Shown here one piece after another: positions 18,835 through 27,712 of a stretch of DNA of 64,000 nucleotides. The position numbers and the translations under genes were made by a program. Position 1 is the first letter of the stretch; each line of letters starts with the position of its first letter. The stretch comes from Amycolatopsis pittospori. Lineage in GTDB: Bacteria > Actinomycetota > Actinomycetes > Mycobacteriales > Pseudonocardiaceae. The stretch spans positions 62,001 to 126,000 of the forward strand of contig NZ_JACBXD010000011.1 of assembly GCF_013870525.1 (NCBI RefSeq), written 5' to 3'. The notes beneath the pieces are model-generated. The model was not told where the DNA came from. It worked only from the letters and a program-made list of their open reading frames with translations, and searched no databases.

Positions 18835-19517
18835 ACCAGCACCCCCGTCCCGGTGTCGAGCCGGATCCGGCCGTCGCGCAGCTCGATCCGCCGCGGGATG
18901 CCCGCCGCGATCTCGCGGTCGTGCGTGATGATCACGACCGTCGTCCCCTGCGAGCTCAACGTGGCCAGCAGGTTGAGGATCGCGGCACCGTTGCCGGTGT
19001 CGAGATTCCCGGTCGGCTCGTCGGCCAGCAGGATCGACGGCGAGTTGACGACCGCCCGCGCGATCGCCACCCGCTGCCGCTCGCCGCCCGAAAGCTCGTT
19101 CGGGAAATGCGCCGCCCGGTGCGCGAGCCCGACCCGGTCGAGCGCAGCCAGCGCCCGCTCGTGCCGTTTCCGCCGCGGCACCCCCGCGTACAGCAGCCCT
19201 GTGGCGACGTTGTCGACCGCGCTCACGCCCTCGCTGAGGAAGAACTGCTGGAACACGAAGCCGATCCACCGCGACCGCAACGCGGAAAGCTTGCGGTCCG
19301 GCAGTTTCGCGACGTCGTGCCCGCGCAGTTCGATGACGCCGTTGGTCGGCCGGTCGAGCGTGCCCATCAGCTGCAGCAGCGTGGATTTGCCCGAGCCGGA
19401 CGGTCCGAGGATGGCGACCATCTCTCTGTCCTCAATGGACAGTGTCACCTCGCGCAGCGCGCGCACCCCGCCGGGATAGGTGCGCGAGGCGTTGCGCACG
19501 GCCAGAACCGGGGTCAT
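18831..19517 (-). CDS. MacB/LolD-type ABC transporter ATP-binding protein
   Basis: 228 residues with Walker [10 protein letters not shown] near 38-46, signature [14 protein letters not shown], Walker [13 protein letters not shown] and the H-loop IITHDREIA. The family-specific Q-loop region is FVFQQFFL. It is overlapped by 4 bases with both neighbours and forms the energising subunit of the efflux system. Confidence 0.95.
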   Translation of the reverse strand: MTPVLAVRNASRTYPGGVRALREVTLSIEDREMVAILGPSGSGKSTLLQLMGTLDRPTNGVIELRGHDVAKLPDRKLSALRSRWIGFVFQQFFLSEGVSAVDNVATGLLYAGVPRRKRHERALAALDRVGLAHRAAHFPNELSGGERQRVAIARAVVNSPSILLADEPTGNLDTGNGAAILNLLATLSSQGTTVVIITHDREIAAGIPRRIELRDGRIRLDTGTGVLV

Positions 19518-20614
19518 GACGTCGTCACCACCCGCATCCCGGCGGCGAGACCGTCCCCGGTGATCTCGACGCGCCCGCCGGAGAACAGGCCGGTCTTCAC
19601 CGCGATGAGCCGTCGCTTGCCGCCCTCGTCGACCTCGACGGCGTATCCGCCCTCGGCGAGCGCGAGCAGCGCCCCGACCGGGACCGCCAGCACTCCACTG
19701 TGGACTTCCTTGGTGAACCGCACGGAGACCGGTGTCGAATCGAGCGACCCCGCCGCGCCCGGATCGTCCAGTTTGATCTTCACCTTGATCTTCGGCTTGC
19801 CGTCGTCCTGCCCGGCGGCGTCCTTGCCGGTCTCGGCGACCTTGCCGACGTCGGTGACGGCACCGGTCGTGGTCTTACCGCCGGTGATGTCGACCCCGAC
19901 CTTGTCCCCGGCCTTGGCGATGGCCTGCTTCGAAGCGTCGAGCTTGACCTCGACCAGGCGCTCGGTACCGGTGTACTTCAGCAGCTCGCCGCCGCCGGGA
20001 CCGCCTAGCTGCGCGGCAATCTGCGAAACCCGGATCTCGCCGGGTGCGAGGACGGCGTCGCCCTGGCCGAAGGTGCCGGTCTGCTCGACTCCCAGCGACT
20101 TCTGCCACTTCTTGATCGCGGCGGCGGTGGCCGAGGTGAACTTCTTGTCCGGCGTGCCGAAACCGCCGAAGCCGAGCGCCTTCAGGTTCTCTTCCAGCTG
20201 CTTGACGTCCGGACCTTCGGTCGCGCCGTCCGCGAGGTCGCGGAAGAAGGGCAAAGTGCCGTAGAACAGCGGCACCGGTTTGGCGTCGACGCCGTACACC
20301 GTCTTGCCGCGGGTGAGCACCGCGCCGGCGTCCGGCAGTGACGTGACGGTGCCCTGTTTCCGCCCGGCGAGGGCGTTTTCCGCGCCGTAGCCCAAGGTTC
20401 CGTTCGCCTCTTCCTCCTCCTGAAGGTCGGTCTTCTCGACCTTCGCGGTCTCCACCGGCGGCGGAGCCTGCCCGACCTGCTGGGCTTCGGACGTGACCCT
20501 GGTCAGCACGACTATCGACGTCGTCCCGACCACGACGACGAGGACCGCCGCGATGATGAACCAGCGCGCCCGGCGCGAACGCCGTGCGACGCCGGGTCCT
20601 TCGTGTTCGCTCAT
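19514..20614 (-). CDS. periplasmic adaptor (HlyD-like) with peptidoglycan-binding domain
   Basis: 366 residues: short cytoplasmic N-terminus, one helix ([20 protein letters not shown] at about 19-38), then an extracellular part. A peptidoglycan-binding type 1 domain lies at about 133-185 ([16 protein letters not shown] ... [19 protein letters not shown]). It is flanked by beta-barrel and lipoyl-like strands of membrane fusion proteins. This adaptor type is typical of Gram-positive MacB systems, where it links the transporter to the wall. It has 4-base overlaps at both ends within the operon. Confidence 0.9.
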   Translation of the reverse strand: MSEHEGPGVARRSRRARWFIIAAVLVVVVGTTSIVVLTRVTSEAQQVGQAPPPVETAKVEKTDLQEEEEANGTLGYGAENALAGRKQGTVTSLPDAGAVLTRGKTVYGVDAKPVPLFYGTLPFFRDLADGATEGPDVKQLEENLKALGFGGFGTPDKKFTSATAAAIKKWQKSLGVEQTGTFGQGDAVLAPGEIRVSQIAAQLGGPGGGELLKYTGTERLVEVKLDASKQAIAKAGDKVGVDITGGKTTTGAVTDVGKVAETGKDAAGQDDGKPKIKVKIKLDDPGAAGSLDSTPVSVRFTKEVHSGVLAVPVGALLALAEGGYAVEVDEGGKRRLIAVKTGLFSGGRVEITGDGLAAGMRVVTTS

Positions 20615-21171
20615 TTCGCCGGGGCCGCCCTCATGCTCATGCCGAGACCACAGGCCTTCGCCGCTTCTTCGAACTTCTTGGGGTCACCGCCCGCGTCCAG
20701 CGCGATGGCGCCGCCCTTGCCGTCCGGCGAGGGATCCGGCATGTCGATCCCGTGATCCCGCATGCACTTGGCTTCCTTGCGCATCTTGTCGAGGTCTTCG
20801 GGCGACGGCGGCTTGATCTCGCCACCGTTCGGCAGCAGCTTCCGGCACGCCTCGTCCGCGGCCTTCATCTTCTTTTCGTCGATCTGGCCGTCGGCGCCGC
20901 CGATGGAGATGGTGGCCCGGTCGTCGCCGTCGGTCTTGGGGTCCGGCATGTCGATGCCGTGCTCGCGCATGCATTTGGCGAAGTTGCGCATCTTGTCCTC
21001 ATCGGACACCTTGTCGGCCTGCTGCCCGTCACCGGCGGCGCCGGAGCTGGGCGGGGTCGAGATCGAAGCGACCTTGTCGCCGCCGTCCCCGCCGCCCCCG
21101 CAGCCGGCCACCAGCGCCAGGACCGCTCCGACCCCGCTGACCACCAGGGCCGCCTTCGGTCGTATTCGCAT
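20611..21171 (-). CDS. lipoprotein with duplicated HGIDMPDP motif
   Basis: 186 residues with signal peptide and lipobox VLALVAGC (C24). After a low-complexity linker, two related segments follow: NFAKCMREHGIDMPDP near 67-82 and EAKCMRDHGIDMPDP near 132-146, each with a conserved Cys. Such small secreted proteins are commonly the first gene of actinobacterial adaptor-ABC operons controlled by an OmpR-type system. The duplicated Cys/His/Asp pattern could bind a metal or small ligand. Function unproven. Confidence 0.8.
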   Translation of the reverse strand: MRIRPKAALVVSGVGAVLALVAGCGGGGDGGDKVASISTPPSSGAAGDGQQADKVSDEDKMRNFAKCMREHGIDMPDPKTDGDDRATISIGGADGQIDEKKMKAADEACRKLLPNGGEIKPPSPEDLDKMRKEAKCMRDHGIDMPDPSPDGKGGAIALDAGGDPKKFEEAAKACGLGMSMRAAPAK

Positions 21172-21243
21172 CGCTGCTCCTTCGGGTCGTCTTGACGACC
21201 TGTTTTCTACGGAGGCGGCGATTCCGGCGCGGTAAGCGAAGTC

Positions 21244-21260
21244 GCTTATGCGGCGCTTAC
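21244..21260. promoter_or_regulatory. OmpR-type direct repeat upstream of the efflux operon
   Basis: GCTTAT at 21244 and GCTTAC at 21255, 11 bases apart start to start, with an inverted GTAAGC at 21232. The same pair with the same spacing occurs at 23656-23672, directly before the response regulator gene. Eleven-base direct repeats are the usual binding mode of OmpR-family regulators. Confidence 0.7.
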
Positions 21261-21299
21261 TCCGTCCGCCGGACGTCCCCGACCCTCGCCTGCCCCCGC

Positions 21300-21350
21300 C
21301 GCATTTAGTCCTCTGAATGCGGTCCTTGCACGCGCAACTACCGCATTCAG
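21300..21350. repeat. P2 dispersed palindrome, copy 4 (truncated)
   Basis: The left arm CGCATTTAGTCCTCTGAATG, the loop and the inner right arm CTACCGCATTCAG are intact, but the final AGAGGACT...GCG arm is replaced by unrelated sequence. It lies in the 321-base divergent gap between the lipoprotein and the fucosidase, which otherwise holds the direct repeat at 21244 and the two promoters. Confidence 0.85.
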
Positions 21351-21492
21351 TCCCACTCAGCGGTACAGAGATCGGATCTATTTGCCGTCTTTCCGGGTGA
21401 ACTAGCGGACCAGTGAGCCTTTTGGGGCTTCACATCGGATCTCTGACTTCTTACAGTCCCGACGTCCACACCTCAGCGAAGAGGAGTGCAAG

Positions 21493-23304
21493 ATGCGCCG
21501 CCAGCCACTCCGGGCCCTAGCGGCCCTCGTCATCGCGACCACCGCGCTGGGCGTCCTGCCCGCCGCCGCGGAAGCCGCACCGCGCCCTGCCGGACCAGGG
21601 ACCGACTACGCCTACGACGACCCGTTCACCGCCGACCGGACGCGCTGGTGGCGCGACGACCGGTTCGGCCAGTTCATCCATTTCGGTGCTTACTCGCAGC
21701 TGCAAGGGAAGTACCGACGCCCTGATGGAAGCGTTTGCCAGGACGCCGAATGGATCCAGCGGAACTGCCAGATCCCGCGTGCCGAGTACGAACAGATGGC
21801 CGCCGGGTTCAACCCGTCCGCGTTCGACGCGAACGCCATCGCACAGACCGCGAAGGACGCCGGCCAGAAGTACGTGGTGATCACGTCGAAACACCACGAG
21901 GGCTACGCGATGTGGCCGACGAAGGTCAACAAGTTCAATCTGCGCGACCATTCCGCGTTCGACAAGAACCGCGACATCCTCGCCGAGCTGAAGCGCGCGA
22001 CCGCCGCCCGCGACGTCAAGCTCGGCTTCTACTACTCGATCTGGGACTGGCACGACCCGGACTTCCCGGATCCGGCGACGTTCCCGAAATACAAGGAGCG
22101 GATGTACGCCCAGCTCAAGGAACTCGTCGACAACTACCACCCGGCGGTGCTGTGGTTCGACGGCGAATGGAGCACCGACCGGCCCAACAACCCGTGGTCC
22201 GAAAAGGACGGTGAAGAGCTGGAGGCCTACGTCCGCGGCCTCGATCCGTCCATCGTGGTCAACAATCGCGTCGGCAAACGGCGCGTGGTCGACGGCGACA
22301 CCGGGACGCCCGAACAGGAGATCCCGGACAAGCCCGTGGACGGGCAGCTGTGGGAATCGTGCATGACCCTCAACGGCAGCTGGGGTTACACGGACTGGGA
22401 CCACAACTGGAAATCCTCGGCGGATCTGACCAGGAAACTGCTCTCGATCGCCGGGCGCAGCGGCAACTTCCTGCTCAACGTCGGACCGGATCGCACCGGC
22501 CGGGTCCCGCAGGAATCCGTCGACCGGCTGAAGCAGATGGGTCAATGGCTGCGGACGAACAAGCAGTCCTCCGCCGTCTACGGCGCGGGCGCGCCGGGTC
22601 TCGTCGCGGAACCGGGCTGGGGCGTGGTGAGCCGCCGCGGCGACAAGCTCTACGCGTCGGTGTTCGACTGGCCCGCCACGGGCGGATCCCTCACTCTCGA
22701 CACGCTGGCGCCGTTCCGGGTCCGCGACGCCCGGGTGCTCGGCAGCGGACAGCGGGTCCAGGTCCAGCAGACGTCCGGAAGCGTGAAACTCACGCCGTCG
22801 GGCGGCAAGACGAACGACATCGCGACCGTCATCGAACTGAGCGTCGACCCGCTGCCGCAGACACCCGCCGGCCGCGGGACCGGGCTGACCGCGGAGTACT
22901 GGCCGAACGCGGACTTCACCGGGGCGCCGGCGGTGCGCCGGGTCGAGCCGGGCGTCAACCACAACTGGAAGTTCACCGGTTCGCCCGACGCGAAGATCCC
23001 GGCGGAGACCTTCTCGTCGCGATGGACCGGCCAGGTCACCGCGCGGGACACCGGGAAGTACACGTTCACGACCGTTTCGGACGACACCGTGCGGTTGTGG
23101 GTCGACGGGAAGCTCCTGATCGACAACACCACCCCGCACGGGCCGAGTGTCGACAAAGCGACCATAGACCTGGTCGCCGGGAAGTCGTACGCGATCAAGC
23201 TCGAACAGACCGAACGAGGTGGCGAGGCGTCGATGAAACTGCTGTGGTCCAGCCCGAACACCCCTCAGCAGGTGATCCCGGCGCGGCAATTGCGAGCTTC
23301 GTGA
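21493..23304 (+). CDS. secreted alpha-L-fucosidase, GH29 with PA14 domain
   Basis: 603 residues. A signal peptide (about 1-29, ending AAAEAAP) is followed by a GH29 catalytic barrel at about 35-360. The nucleophile is D223 in AVLWFDGEW, and the substrate-binding HH is at 134-135 in TSKHHEGYAMW. A small beta domain follows, then a C-terminal PA14 carbohydrate-binding domain (about 462-600, GLTAEYWPNADFTG ... VSDDTVRLWVDGKLLID). It would release terminal fucose from plant or host glycans outside the cell. It is a single gene with the ribosome site AAGAGGAG, inserted between the efflux operon and its likely regulators. Confidence 0.93.
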   Translation: MRRQPLRALAALVIATTALGVLPAAAEAAPRPAGPGTDYAYDDPFTADRTRWWRDDRFGQFIHFGAYSQLQGKYRRPDGSVCQDAEWIQRNCQIPRAEYEQMAAGFNPSAFDANAIAQTAKDAGQKYVVITSKHHEGYAMWPTKVNKFNLRDHSAFDKNRDILAELKRATAARDVKLGFYYSIWDWHDPDFPDPATFPKYKERMYAQLKELVDNYHPAVLWFDGEWSTDRPNNPWSEKDGEELEAYVRGLDPSIVVNNRVGKRRVVDGDTGTPEQEIPDKPVDGQLWESCMTLNGSWGYTDWDHNWKSSADLTRKLLSIAGRSGNFLLNVGPDRTGRVPQESVDRLKQMGQWLRTNKQSSAVYGAGAPGLVAEPGWGVVSRRGDKLYASVFDWPATGGSLTLDTLAPFRVRDARVLGSGQRVQVQQTSGSVKLTPSGGKTNDIATVIELSVDPLPQTPAGRGTGLTAEYWPNADFTGAPAVRRVEPGVNHNWKFTGSPDAKIPAETFSSRWTGQVTARDTGKYTFTTVSDDTVRLWVDGKLLIDNTTPHGPSVDKATIDLVAGKSYAIKLEQTERGGEASMKLLWSSPNTPQQVIPARQLRAS

Positions 23305-23352
23305 GCCAGTGAGGGCGCATTCGGGCGGATGACCTGGGTGACGCGACACCGC

Positions 23353-23447
23353 ACTCGCGTGCTCAGGCGCGGATCTCGCGTGATCAGAGGCGGATCTCGC
23401 GTGCTTGGACGCCGTGCACCCGAGTGCGGTGTCCGAGCACGCGAGTT
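23353..23447. repeat. 21-bp repeat array A
   Basis: Units of 21 bases: GGATCTCGCGTGATCAGAGG(C) at 23371-23391 and a matching unit at 23392-23412, preceded by a partial unit (ACTCGCGTGCTCAGGCGC). Inverted partial units follow (GTCCGAGCACGCGAGT, ending 23446). The core is CGCGTGaTCAGa. It is in the 392-base gap after the fucosidase. Related arrays are at 23544, 37847 and 50494. Confidence 0.75.
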
Positions 23448-23543
23448 ACGCCTTCGACCTGCACGCTTGGTTGTCGTGTGCACCCAGGGACGACAACCGT
23501 GACTGGATGGACGTCTCGCGTGTTCGGACGGACGGCACGGGCG

Positions 23544-23606
23544 CCGTCCGTCTGATCACGCGTGCCGTCCGTCTGATCACGCCTGCCGTCTGTCTGATCA
23601 CGCGTG
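23544..23606. repeat. 21-bp repeat array B, three tandem units
   Basis: Three head-to-tail units of CCGTCCGTCTGATCACGCGT(G), with one or two changes each, followed by a partial fourth. Read on the other strand the core is CGCGTGATCAGACGG, as in array A. The gap holds no recognisable gene. Seven-codon periodicity gives repeated-peptide open frames, but nothing supports translation. Confidence 0.85.
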
Positions 23607-23655
23607 CCGTCCGGTTCGGCGCGGCGCGGCGGTTGCACCCGGTCGGCTGATCGGC

Positions 23656-23672
23656 GCTTATCCCGTGCTTAC
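23656..23672. promoter_or_regulatory. OmpR-type direct repeat upstream of the response regulator
   Basis: GCTTAT at 23656 and GCTTAC at 23667, identical in word and 11-base spacing to the site at 21244. It ends 24 bases before the GTG start, so transcription may be nearly leaderless. It suggests autoregulation and co-regulation with the efflux operon. Confidence 0.7.
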
Positions 23673-23696
23673 CCCCATCCGGGGCAGACTGACCTG

Positions 23697-24356
23697 GTGC
23701 GAGTGCTGGTGGTGGAGGACGAGCGGCTCCTGGCGGACACGATCGCCGAGGGCCTGCGACGGTTCTCGATGGCCGTCGACGTCTGCTACGACGGCGAACA
23801 GGCGCTGGACCGGGTGGGGGTGCACGGCTACGACGTCGTCGTGCTCGACCGGGACCTGCCGATCGTGCACGGCGACGAGGTCTGCGCCGCGGTGCTCAAG
23901 ACCGGTGGCGAGGCGCGGGTGCTCATGTTGACCGCCGCCGCCGACGTCAACGACCGGGTCGCCGGTCTCGGGCTCGGCGCCGACGACTATCTGACGAAAC
24001 CGTTCGCGTTCGCCGAACTCGTCGCGCGGGTGCAGGCGCTGTCGCGGCGCGCGCGGCCCGCGTTGCCGCCGGTACTGGAACGCGGCGGGGTCGTCCTCGA
24101 CCTGCCCCGGCATCAGGCCTCGCGCGACGGCCGGTTCCTGCCCTTGTCCCCCAAGGAATTCGCCGTGCTGGAGGTGCTCATGCGCGCCGAAGGGACCGTG
24201 GTCAGCGCGGAAGAACTGCTCGAAAAGGCGTGGGACGAGCACGCGGATCCGTTCACGAACGCCGTCCGGGTGGCCGTGATGACGTTGCGGCGCAAACTCG
24301 GCGAACCGCCGCTGATCGAGACCGTGCCCGGCGCCGGTTACCGGTTCGGCTCGTGA
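23697..24356 (+). CDS. OmpR/PhoB family response regulator
   Basis: 219 residues from the GTG at 23697 (VRVLVVEDERLLADTIAEGL). Phospho-acceptor D51 is in YDVVVLDRDLP, and the switch lysine is in DDYLTKPFAFAELVARV. The C-terminal winged helix has LSPKEFAVLEVLMRAEG and ends VRVAVMTLRRKLGEP...IETVPGAGYRFGS. Another GTG two codons in is possible. It overlaps the kinase start and probably binds the GCTTAY repeats before itself and before the efflux lipoprotein. Confidence 0.95.
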   Translation: MRVLVVEDERLLADTIAEGLRRFSMAVDVCYDGEQALDRVGVHGYDVVVLDRDLPIVHGDEVCAAVLKTGGEARVLMLTAAADVNDRVAGLGLGADDYLTKPFAFAELVARVQALSRRARPALPPVLERGGVVLDLPRHQASRDGRFLPLSPKEFAVLEVLMRAEGTVVSAEELLEKAWDEHADPFTNAVRVAVMTLRRKLGEPPLIETVPGAGYRFGS

Positions 24357-25516
24357 AACCGCTCCGGCTGTCCGTCCGCACCAAGCTGACGGCGCTCTAC
24401 GGCGGGACGTTCCTGCTCGTGGGGCTGGCCTTGCTGGTCGTCAACTACCTGCTGGTGAGTTCGTCACTGCCGGATACGGCGGCGTTCGCGACCGACTCCG
24501 CCGGTGTCGCTCTCCAGGGAGCCCCGGCCTACCCGATGGACCCGACGACCATCGTGCCCGTCGAACGCGCCCAGGCCACGCAACTGGTCGCCACGTCGAT
24601 CGGCGAATACCGGTCGGACGTCCTGTCGACGCTGCTGTGGCAGTCGCTGGTGGCGCTGGCGATCGCCGGCGCGCTCGCGGTGCTGTTCGGCTGGATGATG
24701 GCGAGCCGGGTACTGCGGCCACTGCACGCGATCACCTCCACCGCGCGGAAACTCGAGGTGGAGAACCTCAACCGGCGGATCAACCTCGACGGCCCCGACG
24801 ACGAACTCAAGGAACTCGCCGACACCTTCGACGGCATGCTCGACAGGCTCGCCGTTTCGTTCGACAGCCAGAAACGCTTCGTCGCCAACGCCTCCCACGA
24901 ACTGCGGACCCCGCTCGCGGTACAGCGCACGCTCGTCGAGGTCGCGATGGCCGATCCCGACGTCAGTCCCGAGGTCCGGAAACTCGGCGAGCATCTGATC
25001 TACACCAACGAACGCAGCGAACGGATGATCGAGGGACTGCTCGTGCTCGCGCGCAGTGATCGCGGGCTGACCGCGCGGGCCCCCGTCCGTCTGGACGAGG
25101 TCGCCGCGACGGTGATCCGTTCGGCGGCGGCCATGGCCGAGGAAGCGGGTGTGACGGTGGAGTCGCGGCTGCGGCCACGCACCGTGTCCGGCGACCCTGT
25201 CCTGCTGGAGCGCCTGATCACGAACCTCGTGCACAACGCCATCACCTACAACCGCAAGGGCGGCTGGATCCACGTCGACATCGGCGTCGACCCCGCGCTG
25301 GTGGTGCGCAACACCGGTCCGCAGGTGCCCTTGGACGCCGTTCCCGCACTGTTCGAGCCGTTCAGGCGCCTTTCGGGCGACCGGACCGGCGACTCGCGCA
25401 ACGCCGGGCTCGGGCTGTCGATCGTCCGGTCGATCGCGCACGCGCACGGCGGCGCGGCGGGTGCGGAACCCGGCGGCCGGGGCGGCGGACTGGTCGTCCG
25501 GGTCCGGCTGCCGTAG
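24353..25516 (+). CDS. sensor histidine kinase (HisKA/HAMP type)
   Basis: 387 residues from the GTG overlapping the regulator stop. Two membrane helices (about 16-36 and 96-116) flank an extracellular sensor segment of about 60 residues. Then come HAMP, HisKA with phospho-acceptor H182 in FVANASHELRTPLAV, and HATPase with LVHNAITYNRKGG and NAGLGLSIVRSIAHAHGG. With the preceding regulator and the efflux operon this looks like an antibiotic or peptide stress response. Confidence 0.94.
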   Translation: MKPLRLSVRTKLTALYGGTFLLVGLALLVVNYLLVSSSLPDTAAFATDSAGVALQGAPAYPMDPTTIVPVERAQATQLVATSIGEYRSDVLSTLLWQSLVALAIAGALAVLFGWMMASRVLRPLHAITSTARKLEVENLNRRINLDGPDDELKELADTFDGMLDRLAVSFDSQKRFVANASHELRTPLAVQRTLVEVAMADPDVSPEVRKLGEHLIYTNERSERMIEGLLVLARSDRGLTARAPVRLDEVAATVIRSAAAMAEEAGVTVESRLRPRTVSGDPVLLERLITNLVHNAITYNRKGGWIHVDIGVDPALVVRNTGPQVPLDAVPALFEPFRRLSGDRTGDSRNAGLGLSIVRSIAHAHGGAAGAEPGGRGGGLVVRVRLP

Positions 25517-25708
25517 ATTCCCCCGATCGTGACTGTGCGTGTCCGGCGCGTCACGCCGCAGCCCGTGAACCGCTCGCGCAGAATGCACTTGCGGCCATGA
25601 ACAAAATAGTGAGCAGTAGAGATGACACCGGCGCGCCTCACACGTCAAGGCGACGCGCCGTTTTACCGTGGACACCCACAAAGGTGAAGAAGAGCAGGGG
25701 AGGCGAGG

Positions 25709-26593
25709 ATGCGAGCGCTACGGGTGATCGGGCTGCACGAGGACGGTAAGTCCATCGTGTGCGAAGACCCGGCGAGCCGCACGCGTTTCCTTCTCCCCGC
25801 GGATGAGAGGCTGCGAGCGGCGGCGAGGGGTGACATCACCCGCCTCGGCCAGATCGAGATCGAGTTGGAGAGCCAAATGCGGCCACGCGAGATCCAGGCA
25901 CGAATCCGGGCCGGTGAGTCCGTGGAGCAGGTCGCGAGCAGCGCCGGCGTCACGATTCAGCGCGTCGAGCGGTTCGCCTACCCGGTCCTGCTCGAACGCT
26001 CTCGCACCGCCGAACTGGCCCAGCGCGCCCACCCGATCCGCGAAGACGGCCCCGACGTGCAGACGCTCGGCGAGGTCATGGCGCACTCGTTCGGTCTCCG
26101 CGGCCACGACTACAGCCAGGCGACCTGGGATTCCTGGCGCGGCGACGACGGCAAGTGGGTCGTCGTGCTGTGCTGGAAGGCCGGCCGCTCGGACAACCGC
26201 GCGCACTGGTCGTTCGCGCCCGGGGCGCACGGCGGCACCGTGCAGGCCCTCGACGAGAACGCCGAAGTCCTGCTCAACCCCAACGCCTACCGCGCGCCGC
26301 GCACGGTGCGGGCGCTGGACCCGGGCAAGGACGCGGTCGTCCAGCCCACCCTGGACAGCGTTGACGCGTTCTCGGCGATAAAGAGTACTTCGAACGAGAT
26401 TCCCGAAGAGCCCGTCGCGAAGGTCATCGACGCGCCGATCGCGGAACCCGAAGAAGATGTCGAGCCACCGCTTCCGGCTGACGAGCCGGCGGAAGTGGCC
26501 GAACCCGCCCCGAGGGCGAAGGGGAAGAAGAACCACCCCATCGTTCCATCCTGGGAAGACGTCTTATTGGGCGTCCGCTCGCAACGAGGTTGA
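25709..26593 (+). CDS. sepH: septation protein SepH (DUF3071)
   Basis: 294 residues. The N-terminal DUF3071 domain starts MRALRVIGLHEDGKSIVCED and carries the helix-turn-helix ESVEQVASSAGVTIQRVERF and ATWDSWRGDDGKWVVVLCW. The C-terminus is acidic and disordered and ends in a short basic/hydrophobic tail. In Streptomyces and mycobacteria SepH binds FtsZ through the helix-turn-helix region and promotes Z-ring assembly at the septum. A good ribosome site, GGGGAGGCGAGG, precedes the ATG. It is part of the conserved backbone. Confidence 0.95.
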   Translation: MRALRVIGLHEDGKSIVCEDPASRTRFLLPADERLRAAARGDITRLGQIEIELESQMRPREIQARIRAGESVEQVASSAGVTIQRVERFAYPVLLERSRTAELAQRAHPIREDGPDVQTLGEVMAHSFGLRGHDYSQATWDSWRGDDGKWVVVLCWKAGRSDNRAHWSFAPGAHGGTVQALDENAEVLLNPNAYRAPRTVRALDPGKDAVVQPTLDSVDAFSAIKSTSNEIPEEPVAKVIDAPIAEPEEDVEPPLPADEPAEVAEPAPRAKGKKNHPIVPSWEDVLLGVRSQRG

Positions 26594-26596
26594 ATT

Positions 26597-26638
26597 CGCA
26601 CGTAATGGCCCCTTCCGGTGGAGGGGCCATTACGTGCG
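26597..26638. terminator. 17-bp stem hairpin between sepH and yjbR-like gene
   Basis: Perfect arms CGCACGTAATGGCCCCT (26597-26613) and its complement (26622-26638) around an 8-base loop. It begins 4 bases after the sepH stop, and the TAA stop of the convergent gene (26630-26632) is in the right arm. It resembles P1-P3 in style, but there is only one copy here. A bidirectional terminator without a U tract is likely. Confidence 0.7.
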
Positions 26639-26995
26639 TCCGGGTAACAACGCGATCAGCGCTTTCGGCGCCACCAGGCGATAGGCGTCGGTGACGATCA
26701 GTTCGATCTCGGCCCAGTCGACGTCGACGTCCAGCCGCACCCCGAGCCAGCCCCGATGTCCGACATACGGCGGCCGGAAGAACCGCTCCGGTTCGGCGCC
26801 GGCCAATTCCTCCTGCGCCCCGGGCGGCGCCGGACACCAGAAGGCCGGCTTGTCGTCGTGATGGCGGCCGGCGTACATGACGAACGTCTTCTTCCCGCGC
26901 ACGAACCACGTCGGCTCGCCGTGGCTGAGCCGTTCGGTGGTCTCCGGCAGCGCGAGGCAGAGCCGCCTGAGTGCATTCAGCGGATCGTCGGACAT
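26630..26995 (-). CDS. MmcQ/YjbR family protein
   Basis: 121 residues with the YjbR-type double-wing DNA-binding fold: LALPETTERLSHGEPTWFVR, FVMYAGRHHDDKPAFWC and YVGHRGWLGVRLD. The biochemical role of the family is not established. Its stop codon lies in the hairpin shared with sepH. Confidence 0.85.
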   Translation of the reverse strand: MSDDPLNALRRLCLALPETTERLSHGEPTWFVRGKKTFVMYAGRHHDDKPAFWCPAPPGAQEELAGAEPERFFRPPYVGHRGWLGVRLDVDVDWAEIELIVTDAYRLVAPKALIALLPGRT

Positions 26996-27060
26996 GGATT
27001 CAGTATCCTCGCGGCGTTCGAGTCATCGGCCCACCGACGTCACGGTTGCCTTTGTCCTCG

Positions 27061-27681
27061 TCAGAAGACGACGATCAGCACGCCGATCCAGGCGATCACG
27101 ATCCCCGCGGCGGCGCCGAACGACGCCCAGCGCACGATCGGCACCCGCCGCGCGAGCCACAGCGACGGCGTGATGCCGCCGGTCACCACGGCGGACGCGA
27201 GCAGCGCGAGCCAGCCGTTGGTCTCGCGCGCGAGGGTGTTCGCCAGCGCCAGCATCGCCACGACGACCACGGCCGCGACGAACGCGGAGATGGTCAGACC
27301 GGTCAGCCACGGGGTCGGTTCCCCGGCGGGGTCCGGGGTGCCGAAGAGGCGCCGCGCGAGTTCGCTGCGGGGCGCGGGCTTCGGCGGGTCGATGACGACG
27401 CCGTCGCCGGAAACGGGGTCGACGAAGCGGACCGACGTGCCCATCGCGGCGGCGACCCGCAGCGCGAGCTGACGACCGCGCTGGGACACCACCGAAGTGG
27501 CCTCGGCGCCGGCGTCTCCGGGACGGGCCGTCGAGCTGACGGCGGACGCGACCCGTGCCCATTCGTGCAGCGCCTGCGCGAGGTCTGAACCAATGGCGAG
27601 CGAGTGCGGGTCCACCTCGCGCGCGCTTTCGCCGCCCGGCCCGGCCAGCACCGCGCGTCCCTCACGGATCCGCAATTCCAT
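27061..27681 (-). CDS. DUF2537 membrane protein
   Basis: 206 residues from ATG at 27681. A soluble N-terminal half (MELRIREGRAVLAGPGGESA ... VRFVDPVSGDGVVIDPP) is followed by three or four hydrophobic helices (LTGLTISAFVAAVVVVAMLAL, GWLALLASAVVTGG, FGAAAGIVIAWIGVLIVVF). Mycobacteria have a homologue between sepH and the SpoU methyltransferase, exactly as here. Function unknown. Confidence 0.85.
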   Translation of the reverse strand: MELRIREGRAVLAGPGGESAREVDPHSLAIGSDLAQALHEWARVASAVSSTARPGDAGAEATSVVSQRGRQLALRVAAAMGTSVRFVDPVSGDGVVIDPPKPAPRSELARRLFGTPDPAGEPTPWLTGLTISAFVAAVVVVAMLALANTLARETNGWLALLASAVVTGGITPSLWLARRVPIVRWASFGAAAGIVIAWIGVLIVVF

Positions 27682-27712
27682 GGGTTCTCCCCTGCTGTGT
27701 GCGCTCGGGTGC

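Noticed and set aside
23353..23606. CRISPR array.
   Set aside because: The 21-base units are directly adjacent, without unique spacers, and no cas genes are present.
23384..23638. Secreted repeat peptide encoded by the 21-bp array on the minus strand.
   Set aside because: Open only because 21 is a multiple of three; no ribosome site, no signal peptide, and similar arrays elsewhere have different frames.
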